Of a stretch of DNA of 64,000 nucleotides, positions 9,097 through 17,123 are shown piece by piece; the first letter of the stretch is position 1; each line of letters starts with the position of its first letter. The stretch is taken from positions 166,232 through 230,231 of the forward strand of contig NZ_VUOB01000005.1 of NCBI RefSeq assembly GCF_008386585.1. Direction: 5' to 3'. The DNA is from Solihabitans fulvus. Lineage in GTDB: Bacteria > Actinomycetota > Actinomycetes > Mycobacteriales > Pseudonocardiaceae. The notes under the pieces are model-generated. The model worked only from the letters and a program-made list of their open reading frames with translations, was not told the DNA's origin and did not search any database. Made by a program: the position numbers and the translations under genes.

Positions 9097-10951
9097 GGGC
9101 TTCGACCTGCTTCGCCGGCTCGTCGAACCGCGCGGCCTGGAGCGCGAACATCCGCGCGTAGCGGCCGCCCTCGGCGACCAACTCGTCGTGGGTGCCCTGC
9201 TCGGCCACCTTCCCGTCGGCCAGCACGACGATCCGGTCGGCTCGCCGCACCGTGGAGAACCGGTGGGAGATCACGACGGTCGTGGTGCCCTCGGTCAGTT
9301 CGAGGAAGCGGTTGTAGAACTCGGCCTCGGCGCGGGCGTCCAGGTGCGCGGTCGGCTCGTCGAGCACCAGCACACCGGCTCCGCCCGCCACCGCGAGCAG
9401 CGCCCTGGCCAGCGCGATGCGTTGCCACTGGCCGCCACTGAGGTCGGCGCCGTCCACGAACTCACGAGACAGGATGGTGTCCCAGCCCTGTGGAAGCGAC
9501 TCGATGATCTCCAGCGCCCCGGCCCGGCGCGCCGCCGTCGCCAGCGCCTCTCTGTCCTCGGCCAGCTCCAGCGCGCCGAACCCCACGTTCGCCGCGGCGG
9601 TCAGGTGGTACTGGACGAAGTCCTGGAAGATCGCGGCGATCCGGTGCGACCACTGCTGCGGGTCGATCCGCACCAGATCGACGCCGTCGACCAGGATTCG
9701 GCCGCCGGTGCGGTCGTAGAGGCGGGCCAGCAGCTTGACCAGGGTGGTCTTTCCGGTGCCGTTCTCGCCCACGATCGCCAGCGACCGGCCCGCCGGGATC
9801 TCCAGGTCGAGGCCGGCGAGCACGTCGTGCGACTGGCCGGGATAGCGGAAGGACACGTCCTCGAACCGGATGCCCTCGCTGGGCAGGCCGGCCGCCGGCA
9901 GCTCGCCGCTCATCCGGTACGCCGGCCTGGCCATCTCCTCCTCCAGCTCGATGGCCGTCAGGATCGGACGCGACCCGGCGTCGATGGTGTGGTCCAGGTC
10001 GTAGGACACCACGCCCTCCAGCGACAGGATCGCCTGGATGTAGACGGACATCGCGCCGATCGAGATCGCGCCGCTGGCCGCCGAGTTGCCCAGCAGCACA
10101 AAGATCGCCAGGTGGATCCCGGCCAGGAGCACGATGGAGATCCACAGCCGGGGGCCGCCGTTGCGGCGCTCCTGCCACACCACCGACATGGCCTCGGTCC
10201 AGGTCCGCGCGAACCGGTCCAGCAGCCAGCCGGCCATCCCGAACACGCGGGTCTCCTTGGCCGCCGGCGAGGTCAGCGCGAGGTCCCGGAAGTAGCTGCT
10301 GCGCCGCAGCGAGCGGGTCTGCAACGCGGTCAGCTGCACCGAGTCGCGAAGCTTGCGCACCCACGCGTGCCGCAGGAACGTCCAGGCCGCGATGAACACC
10401 AGGGGCGCCCACCAGGCGTACCCGAGCAGCAGGCCGGCGCCCACCAGTCCCTGCAACTGCTCGCTGTACTTGTTGTTCACCGCGCGCACGGCCGCGCGCG
10501 GGCGGATCTCGCCGATGCCGACGGTCTGCGCCGTCGACACCCGGTCCAGCACGTCGGGCTGTTCGAGGTGGGCGAGGCCCGGCGGGGCGAGCACGGTGGC
10601 CATGACCCGGTCGCGGAGTCGACCCTCCAGACGCCGGCCCATCACGTCGCACGCCGCCGCGCCGGTGGGGTGCAGCGTCATCTGCACCGTGTAGAGGACG
10701 CCCGCGACCACCAGCGCCGTGATCATGGTGCGGGAACCCGCCGGGGTCAACCCGTCCTTGGCCGCCGTCGCGACGGTGTCGATAACCACCCCGGTGGCGA
10801 CAACGAACGCGCCGCTCAGCGCCGCCGGCAGCATGATCGCCAACAGCAGCAGCACACACAGCCCCGGGCTGGTGCGCACCATCTCCCGGAACAACGTCCA
10901 CCGCAGCCGCAGCAACAATCGCGCGCCGTGCAGGCCTGCTCGCTCGGGCAT
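9089..10951 (-). CDS. ABC transporter, fused membrane and ATPase domains (subunit 2)
   Basis: A partner half-transporter of about 620 residues. LCVLLLLAIMLPAALSGAF near residue 30 begins the membrane region. Walker A GENGTGKTT is near residue 396, LSGGQWQRIALARALL near 504, Walker B VLVLDEPTAHLD and SHR follow; all appear functional. The ATG at 10951 with GGAG upstream is chosen over a longer frame that would run into the P450 gene. The gene follows the P450 stop region by 19 bp and overlaps subunit 1. No separate substrate-binding lipoprotein is encoded nearby, which favours export. Confidence 0.92.
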   Translation of the reverse strand: MPERAGLHGARLLLRLRWTLFREMVRTSPGLCVLLLLAIMLPAALSGAFVVATGVVIDTVATAAKDGLTPAGSRTMITALVVAGVLYTVQMTLHPTGAAACDVMGRRLEGRLRDRVMATVLAPPGLAHLEQPDVLDRVSTAQTVGIGEIRPRAAVRAVNNKYSEQLQGLVGAGLLLGYAWWAPLVFIAAWTFLRHAWVRKLRDSVQLTALQTRSLRRSSYFRDLALTSPAAKETRVFGMAGWLLDRFARTWTEAMSVVWQERRNGGPRLWISIVLLAGIHLAIFVLLGNSAASGAISIGAMSVYIQAILSLEGVVSYDLDHTIDAGSRPILTAIELEEEMARPAYRMSGELPAAGLPSEGIRFEDVSFRYPGQSHDVLAGLDLEIPAGRSLAIVGENGTGKTTLVKLLARLYDRTGGRILVDGVDLVRIDPQQWSHRIAAIFQDFVQYHLTAAANVGFGALELAEDREALATAARRAGALEIIESLPQGWDTILSREFVDGADLSGGQWQRIALARALLAVAGGAGVLVLDEPTAHLDARAEAEFYNRFLELTEGTTTVVISHRFSTVRRADRIVVLADGKVAEQGTHDELVAEGGRYARMFALQAARFDEPAKQVEAHA

Positions 10952-10970
10952 GGAGGGCTCCGTTCCGTCG

Positions 10971-12179
10971 TCACGCCGCGGTGAGCCTCGCGGGGAGTCG
11001 TTCGTAGGTGCGGAAGACCTGCACCGGCCGGCGGACCAGCTCGCCGCCGGCCTCGACGTCAGCGCACCGCTCCAACAGCCGCTCCAACAGGAAGGTGGAC
11101 TCCAGGCGGCCCAGACCCGCGCCGAGACAGGTGTGGATGCCGGCGCCGAAACTGACGTGCGGGTTGGGATCGCGCCGGATGTCCAGCCGCTGCGGCTCGG
11201 TGAACTGCCGCTCGTCGTGGTTGGCCGCGCCAAGCAACAGGTGCACCACCCTGCCTGGGCGGATGGTGAGGCCCTCGACCTCGATGCGCTCCGCGGCGAA
11301 CCGCGACACGTGCTGGATCGGCGCGTCGTAGCGCAGGATCTCCTCCACCGCGCGGCCGACCAGGGCACGGTCGGCCCGCAGCTGCCGGTACACGTCAGGA
11401 TGCCGCAGCAACACGGCGCCGATGGCCGCGATCGCGTGGACCGTCGTGGTGAAACCGCTGACCAGCAGGAAGATCAGGTTGTCGATCAGCTCGTCCGTGG
11501 TCAGCGTGGTCCCCTCCGCCGACTGCCGCAGCTCCGCGAAGATCCCGACGAGCTTGTCGGAGTCCGGGGAGGTCCGCAGCCGCTCGGCGAGATACGCGCG
11601 CAGTTCCTCGATCGCCGCGTCCACATTCGGGCGGTCCGGCTCGGGCAGGATCACCGTGAAGGCCTTGATGATCTCGATGCCCCACGTCTCGACCAGCGGC
11701 ACGTCGGCGGCCGGGATGCCGAGCATCTCGCAGGCGACGGCGACCGGTACGGGGATGGCCAGGTCGGCCATCACATCCAGCATTCCCGACTCCAGCGCCC
11801 GGTCGAGTCGGGCATCGGTCACCCGCGCCACGCACTCACGCAGCGCGGCGCCGGGGGTGGCCTGCATCGTGCTGCCGAGCAGCCTGCGCAGCACCGTGTG
11901 GTCCGGCCCCTCGCGGTGCAGCAGCACGCGCCGCAGGAAGTCCCCGGCCGCGCCCTCGCCGACGCGCATCTGCTGGAAGGACTCCGGCCACTCGCTGCGC
12001 AGCCCGGGATGGCGTAGCAGCCGCGCGACGTGCTCGTGCCGCGCCACCACCCACTGGGCGGCGCCGTCGCGGACCATCGGACCGGCCGCGCGCAATCGCG
12101 CGTAGCACGGGTAAGGGTCGTCGAGAAAGGCCGGATCCAGCGGGTCGAACACCGATGTGCGCTGCGACAGAAGGCTCAT
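10971..12179 (-). CDS. cytochrome P450 lacking the usual acidic I-helix residue
   Basis: A 402-residue bacterial P450. The heme loop is FGAGIHTCLGAGLGRLE with Cys351, and the ExxR motif is EEILR. The I-helix reads LLVSGFTTTVHA, so the acid of the usual AGxE/DTT pair is Thr. Such a change is known in P450s with altered proton delivery or non-hydroxylation chemistry, so the reaction should not be assumed. It heads the operon that includes both ABC transporters. The region upstream (12180-12436) is a divergent control region shared with free C protein C2. Confidence 0.92.
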   Translation of the reverse strand: MSLLSQRTSVFDPLDPAFLDDPYPCYARLRAAGPMVRDGAAQWVVARHEHVARLLRHPGLRSEWPESFQQMRVGEGAAGDFLRRVLLHREGPDHTVLRRLLGSTMQATPGAALRECVARVTDARLDRALESGMLDVMADLAIPVPVAVACEMLGIPAADVPLVETWGIEIIKAFTVILPEPDRPNVDAAIEELRAYLAERLRTSPDSDKLVGIFAELRQSAEGTTLTTDELIDNLIFLLVSGFTTTVHAIAAIGAVLLRHPDVYRQLRADRALVGRAVEEILRYDAPIQHVSRFAAERIEVEGLTIRPGRVVHLLLGAANHDERQFTEPQRLDIRRDPNPHVSFGAGIHTCLGAGLGRLESTFLLERLLERCADVEAGGELVRRPVQVFRTYERLPARLTAA

Positions 12180-12216
12180 CTCCGGTCACCGACCGGGCCA
12201 CGCCGATTGCCGAGGC

Positions 12217-12236
12217 ACACCATGCGCCGATGGTGT
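12217..12236. promoter_or_regulatory. inverted repeat, possible operator in divergent control region
   Basis: ACACCAT, 6 bp, ATGGTGT forms a perfect inverted repeat with 7-bp arms in the 257-bp gap between the leftward P450 gene and the rightward C2 gene, 38 bp from the P450 start. The arrangement fits a dimeric repressor site, but I did not notice a second copy. The rest of the gap holds no convincing ORF or promoter. Confidence 0.25.
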
Positions 12237-12436
12237 CCAGCCTGTCGTGGCGGTGTCAACGTCACTCGCCGATTCCAATTGCCCCCGTGGTGTGCAACTG
12301 CGGCAAGTCCGCTCTTGGCGGGCCGGGTCGTCCGCATCGTAGTGTTGCCTCCGTAAATGGTGGCGCTGACGTGGGCGCCAATTTCCGTTTCGAGTGCCCC
12401 GCGGCCACAGTCCGATGAATGCCGCGGAGGAAAACT

Positions 12437-14164
12437 ATGGTGACGGCGTCGACGTTGTCCCTCAACGAGCAGTGGCTCTGGCTCGTCGAGAATCTCACTC
12501 CCGGTTCGATTGCGCGGACCACGGCCACGCTGGGCCGGCGCGTCCGCGGACCGCTGGACCTCGACCGGCTGCACGCATGCGTGACCGAACTGATTCGCCG
12601 GCACGACACGCTCAGAACCACCTTCGAGGCGGTCGACGGCCGCCTGGCGCGCGTCGTGTCGACCGACCCGACGCCCGAGTGGATCTGGCGCGACTTCAGC
12701 TCGGAGGAGCCGGAGAGCGACCGCGAGAGCCGCGCCCTCGCCTACATGGACGCGGAGCGGACCAAACAGATCGACATCGCCAGGGGCAAGCAGACCCGGT
12801 GCATGGTGGCCAGGATCTCGCCGACCGAGCACCTCGTCCTGTTCGCCACTCATCACCTGGCCGTCGACGCCGCTTCCCTTGTCCTGCTCGAGGAGGAGCT
12901 GTCCGGGCTCTACCGCGACGGCGTCCCCGCCAGCGCCGAGGCGCCGCTGGAACCGTTGCCCTACCGGGAGTTCATCGACTGGCAGAACGAGACCCTGCAC
13001 GGCGATGACCCCGGCGTGACGCACCTGACCGAACTGCTGCGCGACGCGGACCGCATCGACCTCGACGCGATCCTCGGCCCGCCCGGCGCGCCCGCCCAGC
13101 CCGGCTACGCCATGACGGTAGTCCCGGAGGGCTTCGCCGACCGGCAGCAGGCCTTCGTCGAGCCGCAACTGGTCGACAGGATCCGCCAGCTCATGCGGAC
13201 CAGCAGGTGCAGCCTGTACATGGTGCTGCTCGCCGCCCTCCAACTCACCCTGTACCTGCGCTCGGGCAGCGAGTCGTTCCTGGTCCGCAGCCCGTCGGCG
13301 AACCGCACCCGGGCACAGCACCGGTCGATGATCGGCTCGCTGGAGACGCAGACGTTCGTGAAGTGCAGCGTGGATGACTCGCTGACCTGCGCCGCCCTGA
13401 TCGCCGACGTCCGGGGTCAGGTTCTGTCCGGGCTGCGGCACCAGCGGATCCCGATGAGCCTTGTGCTGGGTTCGGTGCTGCACCGGGGCGAGGCGGCCAA
13501 CACGAACGCGGCCCTGGCCGGCGGCATGGTGCAGTTCGCGCTCTTCGCGGTCGGCCGCATGGCCGACTGGCCCGCGGACCTAGACGTGATTGTCTGTGCG
13601 GGCAGCCGCATCGGGACGGCCAGCGACTTCCAGGTCTTCGCGATGGAGGAGGGCACCCGGCTGGACGGCGCCGCTCCCGGCCTTGTGCTGGAGGCGAACA
13701 ACCCCGGCGGGGTCTACCCGCCCGAAAGCGTGCAGGACTTCCTCGGGTCGTTCCGGGACGTGCTGACGGCGGTGGCCGAGGACCCCGACCGAACTGTCGA
13801 CTCGCTGCGGACCGTGGTGCCGGGCACGGCGCGGCGGGAGGCCGAGGTGGCCCGCGCCGACCGAGCCGGCGAGCGGCCGGCGACCGCCGGGCGCGACGCG
13901 GCGCAGATCGAGCGGGACCTGTTGCGGATCGCCAGGTCCGCGTGCGGGAACGAGCGGCTGGCCGCGGGTGAGAGCGTGTTTGCCGACCCAAGGGCAGCCA
14001 TCGACACCGCAGTGCGGCTGGTCGACGCGATCAACGGCTCGGCCGAGCTGTCCCCGCTCGGGATGACCATCGCCGACCTGCTCGCCGAACCGACGGTGGC
14101 CGGGCTGGCGGCGCTGCTGGCGGAGCGGCGCCCGCGGCGAAGCGAGCCAACGCCGGCGCTCTGA
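12437..14164 (+). CDS. free condensation protein C2 with C-terminal carrier-like domain lacking the serine
   Basis: A 575-residue protein. The condensation domain (about 1-480) has an intact HHLAVDA motif with His139, His140 and Asp144, so it should be catalytic. Residues about 491-570 look like a carrier domain: IERDLLRIARSA helix 1, then TAVRLVDAIN as helix 2 and a C-terminal helix. Where the LGGDSL site should be, the sequence is DPRAAIDT, with no serine for phosphopantetheine. The degenerate carrier may be a docking module. Start: ATG at 12437 with GGAGGAAAACT upstream. It ends at a strong hairpin terminator. Confidence 0.85.
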   Translation: MVTASTLSLNEQWLWLVENLTPGSIARTTATLGRRVRGPLDLDRLHACVTELIRRHDTLRTTFEAVDGRLARVVSTDPTPEWIWRDFSSEEPESDRESRALAYMDAERTKQIDIARGKQTRCMVARISPTEHLVLFATHHLAVDAASLVLLEEELSGLYRDGVPASAEAPLEPLPYREFIDWQNETLHGDDPGVTHLTELLRDADRIDLDAILGPPGAPAQPGYAMTVVPEGFADRQQAFVEPQLVDRIRQLMRTSRCSLYMVLLAALQLTLYLRSGSESFLVRSPSANRTRAQHRSMIGSLETQTFVKCSVDDSLTCAALIADVRGQVLSGLRHQRIPMSLVLGSVLHRGEAANTNAALAGGMVQFALFAVGRMADWPADLDVIVCAGSRIGTASDFQVFAMEEGTRLDGAAPGLVLEANNPGGVYPPESVQDFLGSFRDVLTAVAEDPDRTVDSLRTVVPGTARREAEVARADRAGERPATAGRDAAQIERDLLRIARSACGNERLAAGESVFADPRAAIDTAVRLVDAINGSAELSPLGMTIADLLAEPTVAGLAALLAERRPRRSEPTPAL

Positions 14165-14173
14165 GGGCTCGTA

Positions 14174-14230
14174 GGCCAGACACGCCAGCGGTCGCCGGAG
14201 TTGCTCCGGTGACCGCTGGCGTGTCTGGCC
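14174..14230. terminator. bidirectional hairpin terminator
   Basis: Two 27-nt arms (14174-14200 and 14204-14230) are complementary except for one position that can pair as G-U, with a 3-nt loop TTG. It lies between the convergent stops of C2 (14164) and C3 (14260). There is no T run, but actinomycete terminators often lack one. Confidence 0.8.
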
Positions 14231-14259
14231 CTGCGGACGGGCGTTGCCAGCGGTCGTGG

Positions 14260-15495
14260 TCAGCGCGGCAGGAGCGACTGGCTGTCCAGGAGGCGGCGGC
14301 AGGTGTCGACCAGGCGTTCGACCATGGCGTGGGTGTAGCGCCGGGGGTCGTAGCTCGCCCAGATGGCGACACGCCCTCGGCTGTCCTCGGCGAAACCCAG
14401 GTCGAGCGGCCACTCGGCGAAGTCAGCCTCCTCGACCCAGGATGCGCCGGAGGGCCGCGTGTCGAGCGTGCGGTTGTAGTGGTGCGCCCGGCTGGGCAGG
14501 TAGTGCACCCGGACCGGCGGGATTGGCGGCGCGCCGCCGGTCAGCTCGGCGAGCCGCAGGTACGGCACTGGCCGGGCCATAGCTGCCAGTACCGCCGCCC
14601 TGGCGGCCGAGAGCGCGTCGTCGAAGCCCGGGCGCGCCGGCAGCGCGGTCCTCAGCATGGTGAGGTTGGTGAAGTTGCCCTGCACGTCGGCCCATTTCGC
14701 GGGCCGGATGCTTGCCATGGTCGACACGGTGACGTCGCGGTTCTCGCCCATGCTCGCGATCGCCAGCGCCACAAGCGCGGTGACGACCATGAACGGCGAG
14801 GTACGCGTGCGCCGACACACCGCGCGCAGCGTCTCGGTGAGCTCGTCGGGAAACACCACGATCCGCTCGCCGGCCACGTCGCCGCTGGGGTCGGGGCCGT
14901 CCGGCAGCGGGGCCAGCGGCGCGGCGACGCCGGCCAGCTGGCGGTGCCAGTAGGACTCGCTGGCGGCGGGCAGCGAGCGCGCCCGTTCCTCGGTGGCGAA
15001 GTCGGCGTAGCCCAGTTCGAGCGGCGGCGGGTCCTGTCCCCTGCCGAGCAGTTCGATCTCGGTCCGCAGCCGGGCGCACGACCAGGTGTCGGTGATCATC
15101 TCGTTGAGCCGCAACGAGAGCGTCGTGCCGCCGTGCGGGCCGGGCGCGGCATGGGCCCGCAGGAGGTCGTCCGGCATCAGGTGCCGGCGTCGGTCGCGGT
15201 CGGTCTCGTCGGGCTCGCCGGCCGGGCGGACGGTGTGGGGGTGGGTGGGGAGGATGTGCCGGACCGGTCGGCCCGCGGTTGTGTCGTAGGCCGTTCGGAA
15301 GATTGCGTGGCGCGCGCAGACCGCGTCGAGCAGGGCGGCGACGTCCGCCGCGTCGAGGCCGGGTGGCAGGTCGACGGCCAGCACCGCGCCGCGTTTGAAG
15401 AATGTCGCGCGGTCGGTGTTGAATTCATTCCAGGCGACCTCCTCCCGATACGACAAGGGGCCGGCCGTCAATTCTCGCGTCACACTTTCTCGCAT
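14260..15495 (-). CDS. free-standing condensation-domain protein C3, HH motif lost
   Basis: A 411-residue condensation-fold protein. The core motif HHxxxDG reads NEMITDT at residues 131-137: both His are gone and only the structural Asp136 remains. It resembles C4 (51674-52918), which has HHLVTDAWS at the same residue numbers, and the shared DxWSC context makes the alignment secure. It is likely non-catalytic in classical terms, perhaps a partner, docking or substrate-holding protein, or a diverged acyltransferase. No strong Shine-Dalgarno is seen before the ATG. It is divergent from egtD across a 71-bp AT-richer gap. Confidence 0.8.
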   Translation of the reverse strand: MRESVTRELTAGPLSYREEVAWNEFNTDRATFFKRGAVLAVDLPPGLDAADVAALLDAVCARHAIFRTAYDTTAGRPVRHILPTHPHTVRPAGEPDETDRDRRRHLMPDDLLRAHAAPGPHGGTTLSLRLNEMITDTWSCARLRTEIELLGRGQDPPPLELGYADFATEERARSLPAASESYWHRQLAGVAAPLAPLPDGPDPSGDVAGERIVVFPDELTETLRAVCRRTRTSPFMVVTALVALAIASMGENRDVTVSTMASIRPAKWADVQGNFTNLTMLRTALPARPGFDDALSAARAAVLAAMARPVPYLRLAELTGGAPPIPPVRVHYLPSRAHHYNRTLDTRPSGASWVEEADFAEWPLDLGFAEDSRGRVAIWASYDPRRYTHAMVERLVDTCRRLLDSQSLLPR

Positions 15496-15566
15496 ATATC
15501 AAGCTTATCGCGGTAATTTACGGGCACCAGTGTGCGCGATTCCTGTCTCGCTGGAGTGGAGGCGCC

Positions 15567-16538
15567 GTGAGGGCGTTGACCATCGAACGCCGACTGTCCG
15601 ACGGTTATCGGCATGCGGCATTGCGCCAGGACGTTCTCGACGGTTTGTCCGCATCGCCGAAACACCTGCGGCCGGTGTGGTTCTACGACGCTGTCGGCAG
15701 CGCGTTGTTCGACGACATCACCCGGCTGCCGGAGTACTACCCGACCAGGGCCGAGCGGGAGATTCTCGCCGACCGGGCCGGTGAGATCGCGCGGTTGACC
15801 CTGGCCGGGACGCTGGTCGATCTGGGCTCGGGGTCGTCGGCGAAGACGCGGCTGTTACTGGCCGCTCTGCGCGAGGCGGCGAGCCTGGCGCTGTATGTGC
15901 CGGTGGATGTCAGCGACACCGCCCTGGCCGCCGCGGCCGACGGGCTCCGGTCGGACAGCCCGGACCTGGCCATCCACGCGGTGCAGGCCGACTTCGGCGC
16001 GCAGCTGACCGCGCTGCCGCGCGACGGGCGCTGCCTGGTGGCCTTCCTCGGTGGCACGATCGGCAACCTGCCGCCGGCCGAGCGCGCGGTCTTCCTCCGG
16101 GACGTGCGCCGCGCGCTGGTGCCGGGGGATGCGCTGCTGCTTGGCGCCGACCTGGTGAAGGACCCCGCGGTGCTGGTCGCGGCCTACGACGATGCCGCTG
16201 GCGTGACCGCGCGGTTCAACCGCAACGTGCTGCGGGTGCTCAACCGGGAGTTGGGCGCGGACTTCGACCTCGGCGGCTTCGCCCACGTGGCCAGGTGGGT
16301 CGCCGGGCGGGAGTGGATCGAGATGCGACTGCGCTCGGTGCGCCGCCAGGTCGTCTCGCTGCCCGGCGCCGGCCTGGTCGTGACGTTCGGCGCTGGCGAG
16401 GAGATGCGCACCGAGATCTCGGCGAAGTTCCGGCCAGAGGGTGTGCGGACCGAGCTCGCCGCCGGAGGTTTCCCGCTCACCCGCTGGTGGACCGACCGGG
16501 CCGGCCGGTTCGGCGTTGCTCTGTCCATTGTGGAGTGA
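15567..16538 (+). CDS. egtD: EgtD-type L-histidine N-alpha-trimethyltransferase
   Basis: A 323-residue member of the EgtD family, which converts L-histidine to hercynine with three SAM. LFDDITRLPEYYPTR and the SAM site LVDLGSGSSAKT are typical. Residues known to bind histidine in mycobacterial EgtD have counterparts here one position later: Tyr40, Gly162, Asn167 (in GTIGN), Tyr207, Met253, Glu283 and Ser285 (in RTEIS), so histidine should be the substrate. GTG start with GGAGGCGCC upstream. Leu97 is a TTA codon, the only in-frame one I noticed, suggesting bldA-dependent translation. No egtB, egtC or egtE is in the window. Confidence 0.9.
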   Translation: MRALTIERRLSDGYRHAALRQDVLDGLSASPKHLRPVWFYDAVGSALFDDITRLPEYYPTRAEREILADRAGEIARLTLAGTLVDLGSGSSAKTRLLLAALREAASLALYVPVDVSDTALAAAADGLRSDSPDLAIHAVQADFGAQLTALPRDGRCLVAFLGGTIGNLPPAERAVFLRDVRRALVPGDALLLGADLVKDPAVLVAAYDDAAGVTARFNRNVLRVLNRELGADFDLGGFAHVARWVAGREWIEMRLRSVRRQVVSLPGAGLVVTFGAGEEMRTEISAKFRPEGVRTELAAGGFPLTRWWTDRAGRFGVALSIVE

Positions 16539-17030
16539 TCAGGACGACGGTAGGCTCGCCTCGATGGCCTCGACCAGTTCGGCGGCGTCCGGCCCGGTTC
16601 CGGTGCGGAATCTGCCGAGCACCTCGCCCCCAGGCGACACGAGGAACTTCTCGAAGTTCCACTGCACCGCGCCGGCCGTCCCGGCCGCGTCGGCGGCCCT
16701 GGTCAGCTCGGCATACAGCGGATGCCGGTCCCCGCCGTTCACCTCGATCTTGTCGAACATCGGGAACGTCACGCTGTAGTTGGTGGTGCAGAACTCCTGG
16801 ATGTCCGCTGAGGTGCCGGGTTCCTGGCCGCCGAACTGGTTGCAGGGGAAGCCGAGCACGGCGAAGCCCCGCTCGGCGTACCGCTGGTGCAGCTTCTCCA
16901 GCCCCGCGTACTGCGGCGTCGCGCCGCACCGCGAGGCGACATTGACGATCAGCAGTGACCGGCCGGTGAACTCCCCGAGCGTCGTGGCGCGCCCGGACAG
17001 GGTGCGGACCTCGATGTCATGCAGGGTCAT
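16539..17030 (-). CDS. glutathione peroxidase family protein (thiol peroxidase)
   Basis: A 163-residue thioredoxin-fold peroxidase of the GPx family. Cys35 in NVASRCGATPQY is the peroxidatic residue (selenocysteine in some homologues), with Gln65 in FPCNQFGG and Trp124-Asn125 in WNFEKFL completing the catalytic set. A second Cys in FPCNQ is usual for thioredoxin-dependent forms. Actinomycetes lack glutathione, so thioredoxin or mycothiol is the likely reductant. Its stop codon abuts that of egtD with no gap (convergent). GAGGAGACGGC precedes the ATG. It may protect against peroxide from redox enzymes, or be a housekeeping gene. Confidence 0.92.
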   Translation of the reverse strand: MTLHDIEVRTLSGRATTLGEFTGRSLLIVNVASRCGATPQYAGLEKLHQRYAERGFAVLGFPCNQFGGQEPGTSADIQEFCTTNYSVTFPMFDKIEVNGGDRHPLYAELTRAADAAGTAGAVQWNFEKFLVSPGGEVLGRFRTGTGPDAAELVEAIEASLPSS

Positions 17031-17123
17031 GCCGTCTCCTCGCTGGCGCTCGTCGAGGGCATGAGCCCACGGTGGCGCCCTGCATTGAATGATTCGCTCG
17101 CAAGCTCGCTCATGGCGGGCTCC

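Noticed and set aside
12180-12436. Small ORFs in the divergent gap
   Set aside because: The frames here are short, overlap on both strands, have no ribosome site and look like control-region sequence.
15567-17030. Ergothioneine locus (egtABCDE)
   Set aside because: Only egtD is present; the neighbour is a glutathione peroxidase, and no EgtB-like sulfoxide synthase, EgtC amidohydrolase or EgtE lyase is seen.
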